Made by a program: the position numbers and the translations under genes. A DNA stretch of 64,000 nucleotides from Devosia sp. MC521 (lineage in GTDB: Bacteria; Pseudomonadota; Alphaproteobacteria; Rhizobiales; Devosiaceae), in assembly GCF_014127105.1 (NCBI RefSeq), contig NZ_CP059902.1:2141001-2205000 (forward strand), read 5' to 3'. Each line of letters starts with the position of its first letter. Position 1 is the first letter of the stretch. This document shows, one piece after another, positions 47,836 to 57,694 of this stretch. Below the pieces are notes generated by a model. The model was given only the letters and a program-made list of their open reading frames with translations. It made no database searches and was not told where the DNA came from.

Positions 47836-47846
47836 GACCGCAACTC

Positions 47847-49166
47847 CTAAAGCTTGTTCCGGCGGTACAGCGTGTCGAGCCACACTGCGAACACCAAAAC
47901 GATACCAACAACGATGGATTGCAGCGGGCTATCCATGCCCATAAGCACCATGCCGGACTGTAACGACTGCATTACCAATGCACCCAGCAAAGCACCGGCA
48001 ATCGTGCCCACCCCACCTGCGAGGGACGTTCCGCCAATCACGGCAGCCGCAATGACATAGAGTTCATCGAGCGTACCAAGTGCATTGGTTGCGGCGTTCA
48101 GTCGGGCCGAGGAAATCGCCGCTGCAATGGCGCAGAGGCCACCCATCAGCATGAAAATCTTCACCGTCACCCAACGGGTATTGATCCCGGCGAGTTCCGC
48201 CGCTTCCGGATTGCCACCCATGGCATAGACGTAGCGACCAAAGCGCGTGCGAGTGGCAAGGAATGTCATCACCACGCCCACACCCAAAGCGATCAGCACT
48301 GGAATGGCGATGCCATGGGAAATGAACAACCCGCCTTCTGGTACAGTAATCCCATTCGCCTGCGCATAATTGGCGGCGATGCGTGTCGGCCACGGATAGC
48401 CATTGGCCACCAAAACTGCACCAATAGTTAGGCCGCAACCGATGACTGCCAAGGCAACTTCAGCCCAAATTGGCCGCTGTGGGAACTGGAACCGATGGCG
48501 CTGACGGCGACCAAGATAAAGCCCACCGACAATAGCCGCACAGGCCGCAAGACCGATCACCCAGCTCCAAAACGCCCCGACAGACCCAGAAGGGCCGCCG
48601 CCGATGAGCTGGAAAGTGGAATCCATCGGAGCCACAGTGCGCCCCGCCGTGACCCACCATGCAGCGCCCCGCCAGACGAGGTAGCCACCCAAGGTGACAA
48701 TAAAGGCCGGCACACGCAGATAAGCGATAATTGCGCCCTGAATGGCCCCAATGCCAACACCACAGGCGAGGCCGATAACCAGCGAAAGCGACCAAATCAT
48801 CGGATGGCCCAAGCCAAGACCGAGGTTGATCGGCAGGAACTGGGTCTGCGTCACGCCCATAATCATGCCGACCACACCAAGTATGGAGCCGACGGACAGA
48901 TCAATATTGCGCGTCACGATCACCAGCACCATGCCAGTGACCATCACTGCCACAGACGCAGTTTGGACTGAGAGATTCCAAAGATTGCGCGGGGTCAGAA
49001 ACAGACCACCTGAGAAAATATGAAAGCCGATCCAAATGATCGCCAAAGCGCCGACCATGCCCAGCAGACGCGTATCGATCTCCGTAGCCAGCAAGAACCT
49101 CTGAAGCGGGTTCTGCACATTGCTACTCGGATGTGAAATATTCGATGTGGCTGGTAAAACGGCCAT
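47847..49166 (-). CDS. xylH: Sugar ABC transporter permease, XylH-like
   Basis: 439 residues from the ATG at 49166 after a GGGGGAAG site. Many hydrophobic helices are present; [14 protein letters not shown] and [17 protein letters not shown] are signatures of CUT2 permeases. The extra length (about 100 residues over RbsC) with an inserted middle segment fits xylose permeases. It forms the inner-membrane channel with XylG. Two strong hairpins lie between it and xylF. Confidence 0.88.
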   Translation of the reverse strand: MAVLPATSNISHPSSNVQNPLQRFLLATEIDTRLLGMVGALAIIWIGFHIFSGGLFLTPRNLWNLSVQTASVAVMVTGMVLVIVTRNIDLSVGSILGVVGMIMGVTQTQFLPINLGLGLGHPMIWSLSLVIGLACGVGIGAIQGAIIAYLRVPAFIVTLGGYLVWRGAAWWVTAGRTVAPMDSTFQLIGGGPSGSVGAFWSWVIGLAACAAIVGGLYLGRRQRHRFQFPQRPIWAEVALAVIGCGLTIGAVLVANGYPWPTRIAANYAQANGITVPEGGLFISHGIAIPVLIALGVGVVMTFLATRTRFGRYVYAMGGNPEAAELAGINTRWVTVKIFMLMGGLCAIAAAISSARLNAATNALGTLDELYVIAAAVIGGTSLAGGVGTIAGALLGALVMQSLQSGMVLMGMDSPLQSIVVGIVLVFAVWLDTLYRRNKL

Positions 49167-49185
49167 CAACTTCCCCCATTAAGAT

Positions 49186-49247
49186 GCGCCCCGGCGGACC
49201 GGGGCGCAACAGAGCGGTGATTGGAGGCGAATGCACCGCGCCTCCAA
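49186..49247 (-). promoter_or_regulatory. Pair of hairpins between xylF and xylH
   Basis: Two perfect stems lie in the 99-base gap: TTGGAGGC/GCCTCCAA (49221-49228 with 49240-49247), and GCGCCCCGG/CCGGGGCGC (49186-49194 with 49199-49207, loop CGGA). Neither has a T run. Such elements downstream of binding-protein genes usually stabilise the first part of the mRNA so that more binding protein is made than permease. Confidence 0.7.
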
Positions 49248-49265
49248 CTCCGAGATGTAAGTAGA

Positions 49266-50297
49266 TCAGCAGGCAGAGACCGAACCGGCAGCTACACCCT
49301 GACAAACAACGTCCTTAGAGACCCAGCCAGCGTCGATCACAACGTTGAGGTTGTCTTTGGTGATGGCGACAGGCGCGATGAAGAACGCGTTCATTTCGAC
49401 GCCCTTTGGACCGCCGGAGAACGGCACAACGCCAGTCACTTCGTTCAGCGCCTTCCCACCAGCCAACTCGAGCGCCACTTCAGCGGCTTTCTTGCCAAGC
49501 TCACGTGCGTCTTTCCAAACCGAAACGGTCTGAGTGCCGAGCGCAATGCGATTGAGCGCAGCATGATCGCCGTCCTGCCCGGACACTGGTACAGAACCAG
49601 CGAGCCCCTGGGCGGCAAGAGCTGCAATCGCGCCACCGGCAGTGCCGTCATTCGAAGCGACAACGGCGTCGACTTCATTGTTATTGGCGGTCAGGAACTG
49701 CTCCATGTTCGCCTGAGCGACTTCCGGGTTCCAGTTGTCGGTATAGGCCTCGCCGACATTCTTGATCTTGCCAGCATCGATACCAGCCTTCAGCACTTCC
49801 ATCTGGCCTTCGAACAGGAAGTCCGCGTTGGGGTCAGCCGAGTTGCCCTTGATGAAGACAAAATTGCCTTCCGCGACGACGGCAGCAACACCTGAAGCCT
49901 GTAGGCGGCCCACTTCCTTGTTATCGAAGGTGAGGTAAAAAGCGTCTGGATTTTCGATCAGACGGTCATAACCAACGACTGGAATGCCTTCAGCTACTGC
50001 TGCTGCCACCGCCGGCCCAACAGCTTCGCTGTCCTGCGCCAGAACGATGATAGCGTCAGCGCCCTGGCTGATCAGGCTTTCGATATCGGTGAGCTGCTTG
50101 GAAGCCGACGACTGCGCGTCAGCAGAAATATACTTCGCACCAGCGGCATCCAAGATACCCTTGATAGCGGCTTCGTCGGTTTTCCAGCGTTCTTCCTGGA
50201 AGTTATTCCAAGACACGCCAACGGTAATCTCATCCTGCGCAATGGCCGATCCGGCAAGCACAGTCGATGCAAGCAGAACTGCTGCAAACTTGTTCAT
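49266..50297 (-). CDS. xylF: Sugar ABC transporter periplasmic binding protein, XylF-like
   Basis: 343 residues from the ATG at 50297, with GGAGG 7 bases upstream; the longer open frame is rejected. A signal peptide [20 protein letters not shown] leads to the mature start [22 protein letters not shown], which matches the D-xylose-binding subgroup (short loop with ERW). [13 protein letters not shown] and PVSGQDGD are typical of the periplasmic-binding fold I. The ligand is inferred to be xylose or a related pentose, as no xylA or xylB is visible nearby. Confidence 0.87.
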   Translation of the reverse strand: MNKFAAVLLASTVLAGSAIAQDEITVGVSWNNFQEERWKTDEAAIKGILDAAGAKYISADAQSSASKQLTDIESLISQGADAIIVLAQDSEAVGPAVAAAVAEGIPVVGYDRLIENPDAFYLTFDNKEVGRLQASGVAAVVAEGNFVFIKGNSADPNADFLFEGQMEVLKAGIDAGKIKNVGEAYTDNWNPEVAQANMEQFLTANNNEVDAVVASNDGTAGGAIAALAAQGLAGSVPVSGQDGDHAALNRIALGTQTVSVWKDARELGKKAAEVALELAGGKALNEVTGVVPFSGGPKGVEMNAFFIAPVAITKDNLNVVIDAGWVSKDVVCQGVAAGSVSAC

Positions 50298-50379
50298 ATC
50301 TGTCCTCCCAATGGGCAGTTTTCTGCCCGTCTGCAGGCTGGCGGCATAACCCCAACCAGGCGCCGCTCCCTGCGCCATG

Positions 50380-50421
50380 AGCAATATTTTTACTGCTCGA
50401 AAAAACCTGTCGCATGCGACA
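50380..50421. promoter_or_regulatory. Candidate ROK operators in the xylF-xylR divergent region
   Basis: Two inverted repeats lie side by side between the divergent genes. The first is a 20-base element with GAGCA/TGCTC arms and an AT-rich centre (50380-50399). The second is a 14-bp perfect palindrome, TGTCGCATGCGACA (50408-50421). Their place next to a ROK repressor gene makes them the likeliest binding sites for it, but this is inference. Confidence 0.5.
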
Positions 50422-50517
50422 ACGTGACGTGTCAATCTGGAATCGGAGGGCGACACCTTTCCCCGGTCAAACAACGAATCGGGGTATGTCAGAAAGAATA
50501 AACAGGGAGAACTGTGC

Positions 50518-51759
50518 GTGGCGCGGACCGTCAGCGATAGCGATAGCCTGCGTCGGCAGAACCGCAGCCTGCTGCTTGGCGCACTGCGCGATCGCGGCCC
50601 TCAATCCCGCACGGTCCTAGCGACCACTACTGGCCTCAGCCACGCCAGCGTCACCGCCATCATGCAGGATCTGCTAGCGCAGAAGATTGTTACCGAATTG
50701 GTCAGCCAGAGCAGCAATGACAGCCGCTCGCGTGGTCGCCCTTCGACACTAGTCGGTTTTAAGCGCGATGCAGCCTATGGCGCGCTCTTTGAGATTGACG
50801 TCAATCGCTGCCGCCTGTCGCTCGTTGACTATAGTGGCGTACTCGTTGATCGGATCGAGACCGAACTTGGCCCCGCCAGTTTCAAGGACGCCCCGCCAGT
50901 ACAGTTTATCGCAGAACGGTTGGCCGCACTCGAAAAACGCAATCCAAGCGCCTATGCCGCGCTACGCCGGATAGCCATATCGGTCCAAGGTATTCTGGTC
51001 CGCGATGGGACTGGACTTAAATGGTCACCGATAAAGCACTTCACTGGCAATGATATCACCACTGAACTCACTGGCTTAACCGGCCTGCCAGTGTCGCTAC
51101 ACAAGCGCGGTAGCCTGTTGGCCGAAGGCACACGTTGGGTTGATGAGCGTCTACAGGACGCAAGCATCGCAACGGTATTCATCGGCTCCACCGTTGCCAT
51201 TGGGCTCAGCCTAGATCCCCATGCCACAGGACAAAGCAGTAACGGCGCCACCGAGTTCGGCCATATGAACCACAGCCCTGGCGGTGCCCTTTGCCGCTGT
51301 GGTGCCCGTGGGTGCATTGAGGCCTATGCCGCCGACTATGGCGTACTGCGCTCGGCTTTCTCGGTCCCCGACACTACGCCCCCGGCCCACTCTGTGCCTA
51401 CGGCTCAATACGAGGCGCTGATTTCTCGGGCGCAACACGGTGATCGTGAAGCCATACACGCATTTGCCGTCGCCGGTCGCGCCATTGGCTACGGGCTCGC
51501 TCGCATGCTTTCCATGCACGACCCTAGCCACATCGTCATCGTCGGCCCGGGCGCACGCGCCTTGCCCTTGATGCAACATGAGATAGAAAACGCCCTACAA
51601 AGCGCCCTCGTCTGCCGCATAAATGGCATTCCTGAGCTGATCGTCCACATGGACGAAAAAGAACCCATCTTCCGCGGTCTGCAAATGAAAACGCTCCGCG
51701 ACATCGATCACCTCGACTTCGCCCCACTCTCGACTTCCGATAGAATATTGGGCAAATAG
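50518..51759 (+). CDS. ROK family transcriptional repressor, XylR-like
   Basis: 413 residues from a GTG at 50518, with AGGGAGA 7 bases upstream. The N-terminal winged helix includes [28 protein letters not shown]. The ROK sugar-kinase-like domain carries the zinc motif [22 protein letters not shown]. The gene diverges from xylF and very probably controls it in response to xylose or another sugar. Confidence 0.87.
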   Translation: MARTVSDSDSLRRQNRSLLLGALRDRGPQSRTVLATTTGLSHASVTAIMQDLLAQKIVTELVSQSSNDSRSRGRPSTLVGFKRDAAYGALFEIDVNRCRLSLVDYSGVLVDRIETELGPASFKDAPPVQFIAERLAALEKRNPSAYAALRRIAISVQGILVRDGTGLKWSPIKHFTGNDITTELTGLTGLPVSLHKRGSLLAEGTRWVDERLQDASIATVFIGSTVAIGLSLDPHATGQSSNGATEFGHMNHSPGGALCRCGARGCIEAYAADYGVLRSAFSVPDTTPPAHSVPTAQYEALISRAQHGDREAIHAFAVAGRAIGYGLARMLSMHDPSHIVIVGPGARALPLMQHEIENALQSALVCRINGIPELIVHMDEKEPIFRGLQMKTLRDIDHLDFAPLSTSDRILGK

Positions 51760-51823
51760 TTGAGGCTTGCGAATAAAACGAACAAATCACTGCCATCGCG
51801 CAGAAAGTACTGAGGCGAAACTG

Positions 51824-53251
51824 GTGAACCATCCCGTTATTCCTGTCATTCTCGCTGGCGGTCAGGGCACACGTCTATGGCCGATGTCCCGCGCGGCACG
51901 CCCAAAGCAGTTTCTGCCGCTCACCGGAGAGAAAAGCCTCTATCAACTCACGCTTGAGCGCGTTGCACGGCCCGACGTTTATGCAGCGCCGATCGTCATC
52001 ACCAATAGCGAGTATCGCTTCATCGTGGCCGAGCAGGCCGCGGAATGTCATCAGTCGCTTGCCGCAATTTTGCTTGAACCAGTGGCCCGAAACACAGCTG
52101 TCGCTATCGCGAGCGCCGCCGTTTATGCACGACAGAAGTTCGGTGAGGATGCAATCCTTCACATTCTGGCATCAGATCACGACATCGACGCATCGGCCGA
52201 CTACTATAGCGCCGTGACGCGCGCGGCCAATGCTGCGCGTGCGGGCAAGCTCGTCACCTTTGGCATTGCCCCCACACATCCTGAAACGGGCTATGGCTAT
52301 ATCCAATCAGCAGCGAGTGTCGGTGCGGAAGCGCAGCCGGTTGACCGCTTTGTTGAAAAGCCAAACCTAGATCGTGCAACGGAAATGCTGGCAACAGGCG
52401 GATATCTTTGGAACTCCGGAATGTTCATGCTGGCCGCTCAAGCAATCCTTGAGGAGTGTGAAGCGCTAGCTCCTGAGACCTATAGAGCGGCCACAGACGC
52501 CGTGGCTTCTGCCAAGAGCGATCTCGATTTTGTTCGTCTCGATGAGGCTAGCTTCGCCCAAGCGCCGAACATTTCCATAGACTACGCTATCTTCGAGAAA
52601 ACCAAAAAAGCGGCGGTCATAGCCGTAGATTTCGCATGGTCAGATCTCGGCAGCTGGGACGCCGTCTGGAAGAACAGTTCTCGTGACGCGTCTGGAAACC
52701 TTGTGCAAGGAAAAGCGACGCTCGAAAACGTATCGCAGTCCCTCGTTATTTCCGACCACGCCCACGTTGCGGTCAACGGCCTCGACAATGTCGCTGTAAT
52801 CGCGACAAACGACGCCGTCTATGTCGGAAAACTATCCGAGGCGCAAAAGGTCGGCGACATCGTTAAACGCCTCCGCAAGGACGAGGCCACTGCTCCGCTC
52901 ACTGAAATCCACCGAACGGCATACCGGCCTTGGGGTGGATATTCGTCGATCCTTAGCGGCGACCGTTTCCAAGTGAAGCGCCTGTTCGTTAAGCCGGGTA
53001 AAAAGCTGAGCTTGCAGAAGCATCACCACCGCGCTGAACATTGGATTGTGGTGCGCGGAACTGCGCTCGTCACCATCGACGGCACAGTCACGGAAATTTC
53101 GGAAAACCAGTCGATCTACTTGCCCCTCGGTTGCGTCCATCGCCTGGCGAACCCCGGCAAGATTCTATTGGAGTTGATCGAAGTTCAAACGGGCTCTTAT
53201 TTAGGCGAGGATGACATCATCCGCATCGAAGACGAATTCGGTCGTAGCTAA
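51824..53251 (+). CDS. Mannose-1-phosphate guanylyltransferase / mannose-6-phosphate isomerase
   Basis: 475 residues from a GTG at 51824, preferred over an upstream frame because GAGG lies 8 bases before it and the protein then starts right at the nucleotidyltransferase fold. Residues 11-20 are LAGGQGTRLW and the middle FVEKPNLDRA is the sugar-phosphate signature. The C-terminal cupin isomerase domain has RPWGGYSSI, FQVKRLFVKPGKKLSLQKHHHRAEHW and LGCVHRLANPG. The bifunctional enzyme (ManC/CpsB/XanB type) makes GDP-mannose for surface polysaccharides. It is a single gene with a strong terminator. Confidence 0.92.
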   Translation: MNHPVIPVILAGGQGTRLWPMSRAARPKQFLPLTGEKSLYQLTLERVARPDVYAAPIVITNSEYRFIVAEQAAECHQSLAAILLEPVARNTAVAIASAAVYARQKFGEDAILHILASDHDIDASADYYSAVTRAANAARAGKLVTFGIAPTHPETGYGYIQSAASVGAEAQPVDRFVEKPNLDRATEMLATGGYLWNSGMFMLAAQAILEECEALAPETYRAATDAVASAKSDLDFVRLDEASFAQAPNISIDYAIFEKTKKAAVIAVDFAWSDLGSWDAVWKNSSRDASGNLVQGKATLENVSQSLVISDHAHVAVNGLDNVAVIATNDAVYVGKLSEAQKVGDIVKRLRKDEATAPLTEIHRTAYRPWGGYSSILSGDRFQVKRLFVKPGKKLSLQKHHHRAEHWIVVRGTALVTIDGTVTEISENQSIYLPLGCVHRLANPGKILLELIEVQTGSYLGEDDIIRIEDEFGRS

Positions 53252-53285
53252 AAATAAGGGGCGCCCAGGAGGTGCCCCTTATTTT
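53251..53285. terminator. Bidirectional terminator shared with cysNC
   Basis: AAAATAAGGGGC (53251-53262) pairs perfectly with GCCCCTTATTTT (53274-53285), ending both the guanylyltransferase and cysNC transcripts. The right arm covers the cysNC stop codon. Confidence 0.9.
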
Positions 53286-55170
53286 AGAGCTTGAGGAAGA
53301 TGTGAAGCTGATCCGCCAGCTCGACTGTCTCCCCTTCCGCTCCGTGCAATACCAATTCTGGCTGCCTCGGCACTTCAAATGGCGAGTCTATGCCGGTAAA
53401 ATTCTTGATCTCCCCAGCCCGCGCCTTCTTGTAGAGACCCTTCGGGTCCCGTGCCTCACAGACCTCAATCGGCGTATCGACATAGACTTCGGTAAACTCG
53501 ATATCGCCCGCTATCTCACGCGCCAACCGCCGTTCATTCTCAAAGGGTGAGATAAACGACACGAGTACAATCAGCCCGGCGTCCGCCATAAGCTTAGCCA
53601 CTTCCGACACACGTCGGATGTTTTCTACTCGCGCCGCCTCAGTGAACCCAAGGTCCTTGTTGAGCCCGTGGCGAACATTGTCACCGTCCAAGATATAGGC
53701 GTGTCGGCCTTCGGCCGTCAGGCGTTTCTCCAGCAAATTGGCAATGGACGACTTTCCAGAGCCGGATAGCCCGGTGAACCAGATGATCCGCGGCTCCTGG
53801 CCCTTTAGACGCGCCCGCACCTCCCGGTTAACGTCAAAACTTTGATACGTCAGGTTTTGGGCTCGGCGAAGGCCAAAGTCGATCGTCCCCGCGGCCAGCG
53901 TCGCATTGCTCAAACGATCAATCAGAATAAACCCGCCCGTCACCGCGTTCGTCCCATACGGATCAAACGCAATCGCCTTATCCGTCGCCAGCGTCACCGT
54001 CGCGACTTCGTTGAGATCAACCTTTGTCGCTGCGGCGTGCTCCAGCGTATTGACGTTGGTGCGGTATTTGATGTCGGTAATCGTCGCAGGGACCAGCTGC
54101 CCACCGATTTTCAGCAAATAGGAACGCCCAGCAAAAGCGGGCTCTTCATGCATCCAGACCAGCCGCGCCTGAAACTGATTGGAAAACTCCGGTGTTTCCC
54201 CGGGCCGAGACAAGACCTCGCCACGCGACACCTCTACTTCACGATCCAGCACCAGCGTCACCGCCTGTCCGGCGCCTGCCTGGGAGAGGTCGCCATCCAT
54301 AGTGACAATCCGGTTGATCACTGCGGGCTTACGCGATGAGGCAACCAAAACCTCGTCCCCCACCGCGATACTGCCCGTCGCTATCGTGCCTGAGAACCCG
54401 CGAAAATCGAGATTGGGCCGGTTCACCCATTGCACGGGAAATCGAAACTGGTCTGCACTCCGGTCCGACGAAACATTAATCGTCTCCAGATACGGCACCA
54501 GCGGCAGGCCCGTATACCAGGGCGTCTGCCCAATCGTGGTCACGATATTATCCCCTCGCAGTGCCGACACAGGAATGGCGGCCAGCGTCTTAAAGCCCAG
54601 AGTCTCAGCAAAGGCCCCGTATTCAGACACGATCCGATCAAACACCCCTTGGTCGTAATCCACCAAGTCGATCTTATTGACCACCAGCACCACGTGCTTC
54701 ACGCCGATGAGCGAGAGAATAAAACTGTGGCGGCGCGTCTGAGTCAGCACGCCCTTGCGCGCATCGATCAGCACCAGCGCCAGATCCGCGTTCGAAGCCC
54801 CCGTCGCCATGTTGCGGGTATATTGCTCGTGCCCCGGCGTATCGGCGACAATGAACTTGCGCTTGTCGGTCGAGAAAAACCGATAGGCTACGTCAATAGT
54901 AATGCCTTGCTCCCGCTCAGCACCCAGCCCATCAACCAAGAGCGAAAAATCAATTCCCTCATCACCAACGCTGCGATTGCGCGACTCTTTCTTTAAGCTC
55001 GCCAACTGATCGTCCAAGATCTGCTGGCTGTCATAGAGCAACCGCCCAATCAGCGTCGATTTACCGTCATCCACGCTCCCACAGGTGAGGAAGCGCAGCA
55101 GCGATTTCTCCTTCTGCTGACCGAGCCAGATATCGAGATCATTCTCCGCAAGAGCCATAACAGCAGACAT
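53284..55170 (-). CDS. cysNC: Bifunctional sulfate adenylyltransferase subunit 1 / adenylylsulfate kinase
   Basis: 628 residues. The N-terminal GTPase (CysN) has GSVDDGKSTLIGRLLYD near residue 31, DTPGHEQYTRNM and NKIDLVDYD. The C-terminal APS kinase (CysC) starts around residue 450, with the P-loop GLSGSGKSS at 467-475. Together with CysD it activates sulfate to APS and then PAPS. The fusion is the NodQ-type arrangement of rhizobia and relatives. It overlaps cysD by 1 base. Confidence 0.96.
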   Translation of the reverse strand: MSAVMALAENDLDIWLGQQKEKSLLRFLTCGSVDDGKSTLIGRLLYDSQQILDDQLASLKKESRNRSVGDEGIDFSLLVDGLGAEREQGITIDVAYRFFSTDKRKFIVADTPGHEQYTRNMATGASNADLALVLIDARKGVLTQTRRHSFILSLIGVKHVVLVVNKIDLVDYDQGVFDRIVSEYGAFAETLGFKTLAAIPVSALRGDNIVTTIGQTPWYTGLPLVPYLETINVSSDRSADQFRFPVQWVNRPNLDFRGFSGTIATGSIAVGDEVLVASSRKPAVINRIVTMDGDLSQAGAGQAVTLVLDREVEVSRGEVLSRPGETPEFSNQFQARLVWMHEEPAFAGRSYLLKIGGQLVPATITDIKYRTNVNTLEHAAATKVDLNEVATVTLATDKAIAFDPYGTNAVTGGFILIDRLSNATLAAGTIDFGLRRAQNLTYQSFDVNREVRARLKGQEPRIIWFTGLSGSGKSSIANLLEKRLTAEGRHAYILDGDNVRHGLNKDLGFTEAARVENIRRVSEVAKLMADAGLIVLVSFISPFENERRLAREIAGDIEFTEVYVDTPIEVCEARDPKGLYKKARAGEIKNFTGIDSPFEVPRQPELVLHGAEGETVELADQLHIFLKL

Positions 55171-56078
55171 CAGAAATACCCTTCCTGCTTTTTCTTCTCC
55201 ATCGACCCCACAGAGTCGCTGTCGATCAACCGCCCCTCACGTTCCGAGGTCCGGCTCGCCTGCATTTCCATGATGATACTGGGAAGGTCTGAGGCCGAAG
55301 ATCGAATGGCGCCGGTGAGCGGATAGCAACCAAGCGTTCGGAACCGCACCACCTCTTCTTTCGGCGTCTCACCGGGCAACAATGGCAGGCGCTCATCATC
55401 GACCATGATCAGCGTGCCAGAGCGTTCCACCACCGGGCGCGCCTTAGCGAAATAGAGCGGCACAATTGGAATGTTCTCAGCGTAGATATAGGTCCACACG
55501 TCCAACTCGGTCCAATTGGAGATCGGAAATACGCGCATGCTCTCACCGGGATTGAGCCGCGTATTAAACGTCCGCCACAGCTCTGGTCGCTGGTTCTTCG
55601 GATCCCAAGCATGGGAAGCATTGCGATGCGAGAACACACGCTCCTTGGCACGCGATTTTTCTTCATCTCGCCGTGCCCCGCCAATCGCCGCATCATACTG
55701 CCCAGCAGTGAGCGCCTGACGCAGCGCCGCGGTTTTCATAATGTCAGTATAGCGCGACGAACCGTGATCGAAGGGATTGATCCCATCCCGGACACCATCC
55801 TGATTGGTGTGGCGGATCAGATCAAAGCCATAGTCCTCAGCCGTCTGATCTCGAAACGCGATCATTTCGCGGAACTTGAAAGTCGTATCGACGTGTAGGA
55901 GCGGGAAAGGAATCTTGCTTGGATAGAAAGCCTTGCGCGCCAAATGTAGCAGCACACTAGAATCCTTACCGATGGAGTACATCATCACGGGACGCTCGAA
56001 GCTCGCCGCAACCTCCCGCAGGATCTCAATACTTTCGGCTTCCAGGGCCTGCAGATGGGTTAGTCGTGTCGTCGTCAC
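55170..56078 (-). CDS. cysD: Sulfate adenylyltransferase subunit 2
   Basis: 302 residues from a GTG, the size of CysD/NodP. The PP-loop motif [14 protein letters not shown] near residue 34 binds [15 protein letters not shown] and [15 protein letters not shown] are family signatures. It forms the ATP sulfurylase with CysN. A perfect hairpin (56100-56123) sits just upstream of its ribosome-binding sequence. Confidence 0.95.
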   Translation of the reverse strand: MTTTRLTHLQALEAESIEILREVAASFERPVMMYSIGKDSSVLLHLARKAFYPSKIPFPLLHVDTTFKFREMIAFRDQTAEDYGFDLIRHTNQDGVRDGINPFDHGSSRYTDIMKTAALRQALTAGQYDAAIGGARRDEEKSRAKERVFSHRNASHAWDPKNQRPELWRTFNTRLNPGESMRVFPISNWTELDVWTYIYAENIPIVPLYFAKARPVVERSGTLIMVDDERLPLLPGETPKEEVVRFRTLGCYPLTGAIRSSASDLPSIIMEMQASRTSEREGRLIDSDSVGSMEKKKQEGYF

Positions 56079-56385
56079 GTCGCATCCACTCCAAACTAAT
56101 TACTGCCAACTCCAAGGCAGTAAACTTGGCCGGAAACTAGTGCCGAAACACCTCCATAGACAAGCCATCAACTCGCCCAAACCCTTTCATTACAATAGGT
56201 TGGAGCAAATTTGTGCAACACTTACTCAAGCCACAACAATCCAGTGCGGAACGCACCACAGTTAGATTACTCTTGATGCGCGATAGGCCCAGCGAACGAA
56301 AAAAAAGTTCTACCCAGCAAAAACGTGGACAGTGCGCGCATGCTATTGCCCTCACCAAAGCGAGGTGCTAATTCGCTGCCTGTGT
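56079..56385. other. Upstream region of cysD and of tRNA-Thr
   Basis: A 307-base divergent region without a gene. TTACTGCC (56100-56107) pairs perfectly with GGCAGTAA (56116-56123), an 8-bp hairpin lying 21 bases before the cysD start in its leader or operator. An A run at 56301-56308 is near the tRNA-Thr side. No clear -35/-10 pair was found. Confidence 0.5.
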
Positions 56386-56461
<76 letters not shown>

Positions 56462-56470
56462 AAAATCCCA

Positions 56471-56626
56471 ATGAAATCAATGGCCGATGCCACGCCCGAC
56501 TGGGACGACTTGGCATTGGGACGACATTGGGACGACCGTCCGAGAATCAAGAATGGCCGCATCGATCCTTCTGTGGACAACCAAGCACCTGTGGCCGCTC
56601 ACGAATTAGAGGAATTGCTATCCTGA
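56471..56626 (+). CDS. Possible 51-residue acidic protein next to tRNA-Thr
   Basis: An open frame of 51 codons starts 9 bases after the tRNA. It reads MKSMADATPDWDDLALGRHW and goes on with a second WDD, ending HELEELLS. The protein-like composition and the repeated WDD motif suggest coding, encoded by an 11-base direct repeat. There is no clear ribosome-binding site, so it may instead be non-coding sequence or a remnant of an integrated gene. Confidence 0.3.
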   Translation: MKSMADATPDWDDLALGRHWDDRPRIKNGRIDPSVDNQAPVAAHELEELLS

Positions 56627-56769
56627 GTAGTAATTTCTCGATCACTCCAGATCAGGAGCATTTTGGCAACTTCCGGTCACCTCTTGCGGTCAATGAATAG
56701 GACGTGCGCTGGACAAGCCGGAATTCCCGACTATTGATGAGGCCAGTCGTAATTCTGGGGGGGGACCAC

Positions 56770-57105
56770 ATGGACAAGATCCAAGAGATCGAATTCAAGC
56801 TCGACAACAAAACAGTGGTGCTATGCCACTTAATCGAGCGCGGCTACGTGTTCGACGTGGACATCATCTACCCTCCGCATGGCCAATGGGTAACGAAGAC
56901 GTTGCATGAGAAGGCCATCAAGTTGGTGGCCGACAGGGCCTTTGAGGCGGCCGTGGCCGATGTGCTGAGCTACACTGCCGCCAATGGTCACGCCCTGATC
57001 GAAATCGACAACCCTTGCAACACTGAGTTCCTACAGAAACAGGATCAGATCGCGGTGCTGCAAACCCTTGGCCAGTCACTTCCGGTCAAGGTCAATGGAC
57101 TTTGA
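56770..57105 (+). CDS. Hypothetical protein paired with a probable nuclease
   Basis: 111 residues from the ATG at 56770, preceded by a run of G; an upstream start at 56704 is less likely. No known domain was recognised. The sequence starts IQEIEFKLDNKTVVLCHLIE and is predicted to be mixed alpha/beta with no membrane segment. Its last 11 bases overlap the start of the nuclease-like gene, so the two are translated as a unit. Confidence 0.6.
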   Translation: MDKIQEIEFKLDNKTVVLCHLIERGYVFDVDIIYPPHGQWVTKTLHEKAIKLVADRAFEAAVADVLSYTAANGHALIEIDNPCNTEFLQKQDQIAVLQTLGQSLPVKVNGL

Positions 57106-57694
57106 CGATCTCGTCGAGGCCGTAGCAGCTCCGGAAAAGCGAGCGGGGAAGGTCCCCGACGGCATCGAGCACAAGATGCACGAAGGCGCGGTTATGGTGG
57201 CCTATGCCATGCACTTGCTACGGACTTCGGGTGCAGACCACGTCCGAATCCATCCCGACGGCGAACATGGCAAGCGCTTCGATTTCACCGGCTGGCTAGC
57301 CCGCCGCGGCTTCGAGAAGGCCACGTCGACGGGGACGACCAGTTACGGTGGTGAATATCGGCACCCTGACGGCTGGCGCATTACGATCCACCCTTCCTCG
57401 GGCAAAGGCGATGTCGTGGCTGAGGTCGGCAACCACGTCATCTCCGCGGAGTGCAAAGGCGGTACTATCAACACCAGACACTCGGGCCAGGTATCTCGGC
57501 TCTACAAGGGGCTGTGCGAGACAGTGGGTCTCCTGATGGCCAGCGAAAGCCCTGGGCGCCAGGTAGCCGTCGTGCCATACACGGAGAGTACGCTACGCTT
57601 AGCGAAACGGATGGCCCCCAGATGTGCCCTGGCCGGCATAGAGCTGTCGCTGGTCGGCAGTCGGGGTGAGGTCATCGACGTGACGCCCGACTAG
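57095..57694 (+). CDS. Probable PD-(D/E)XK-fold nuclease
   Basis: 199 residues from the ATG at 57095, inside the end of the previous gene. Asp106 in GKGDVVAEV and Glu119-x-Lys121 in SAECKGG have the spacing and strand setting of the PD-(D/E)XK active site, and GQVSRLYKGLCETVG is a plausible helix after it. The N terminus is acidic. This is the fold of restriction and repair nucleases, assigned here by eye only. The gene converges with the thermonuclease gene, sharing the CTAG at 57691-57694 as both stops. Confidence 0.55.
   Translation: MDFDDLVEAVAAPEKRAGKVPDGIEHKMHEGAVMVAYAMHLLRTSGADHVRIHPDGEHGKRFDFTGWLARRGFEKATSTGTTSYGGEYRHPDGWRITIHPSSGKGDVVAEVGNHVISAECKGGTINTRHSGQVSRLYKGLCETVGLLMASESPGRQVAVVPYTESTLRLAKRMAPRCALAGIELSLVGSRGEVIDVTPD

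Noticed and set aside
56501-56536. TGGGACGAC repeats as a CRISPR or iteron array
   Set aside because: Only three nine-base copies with uneven spacing of 16 and 11 bases, no spacers of equal length and no cas or replication gene nearby.
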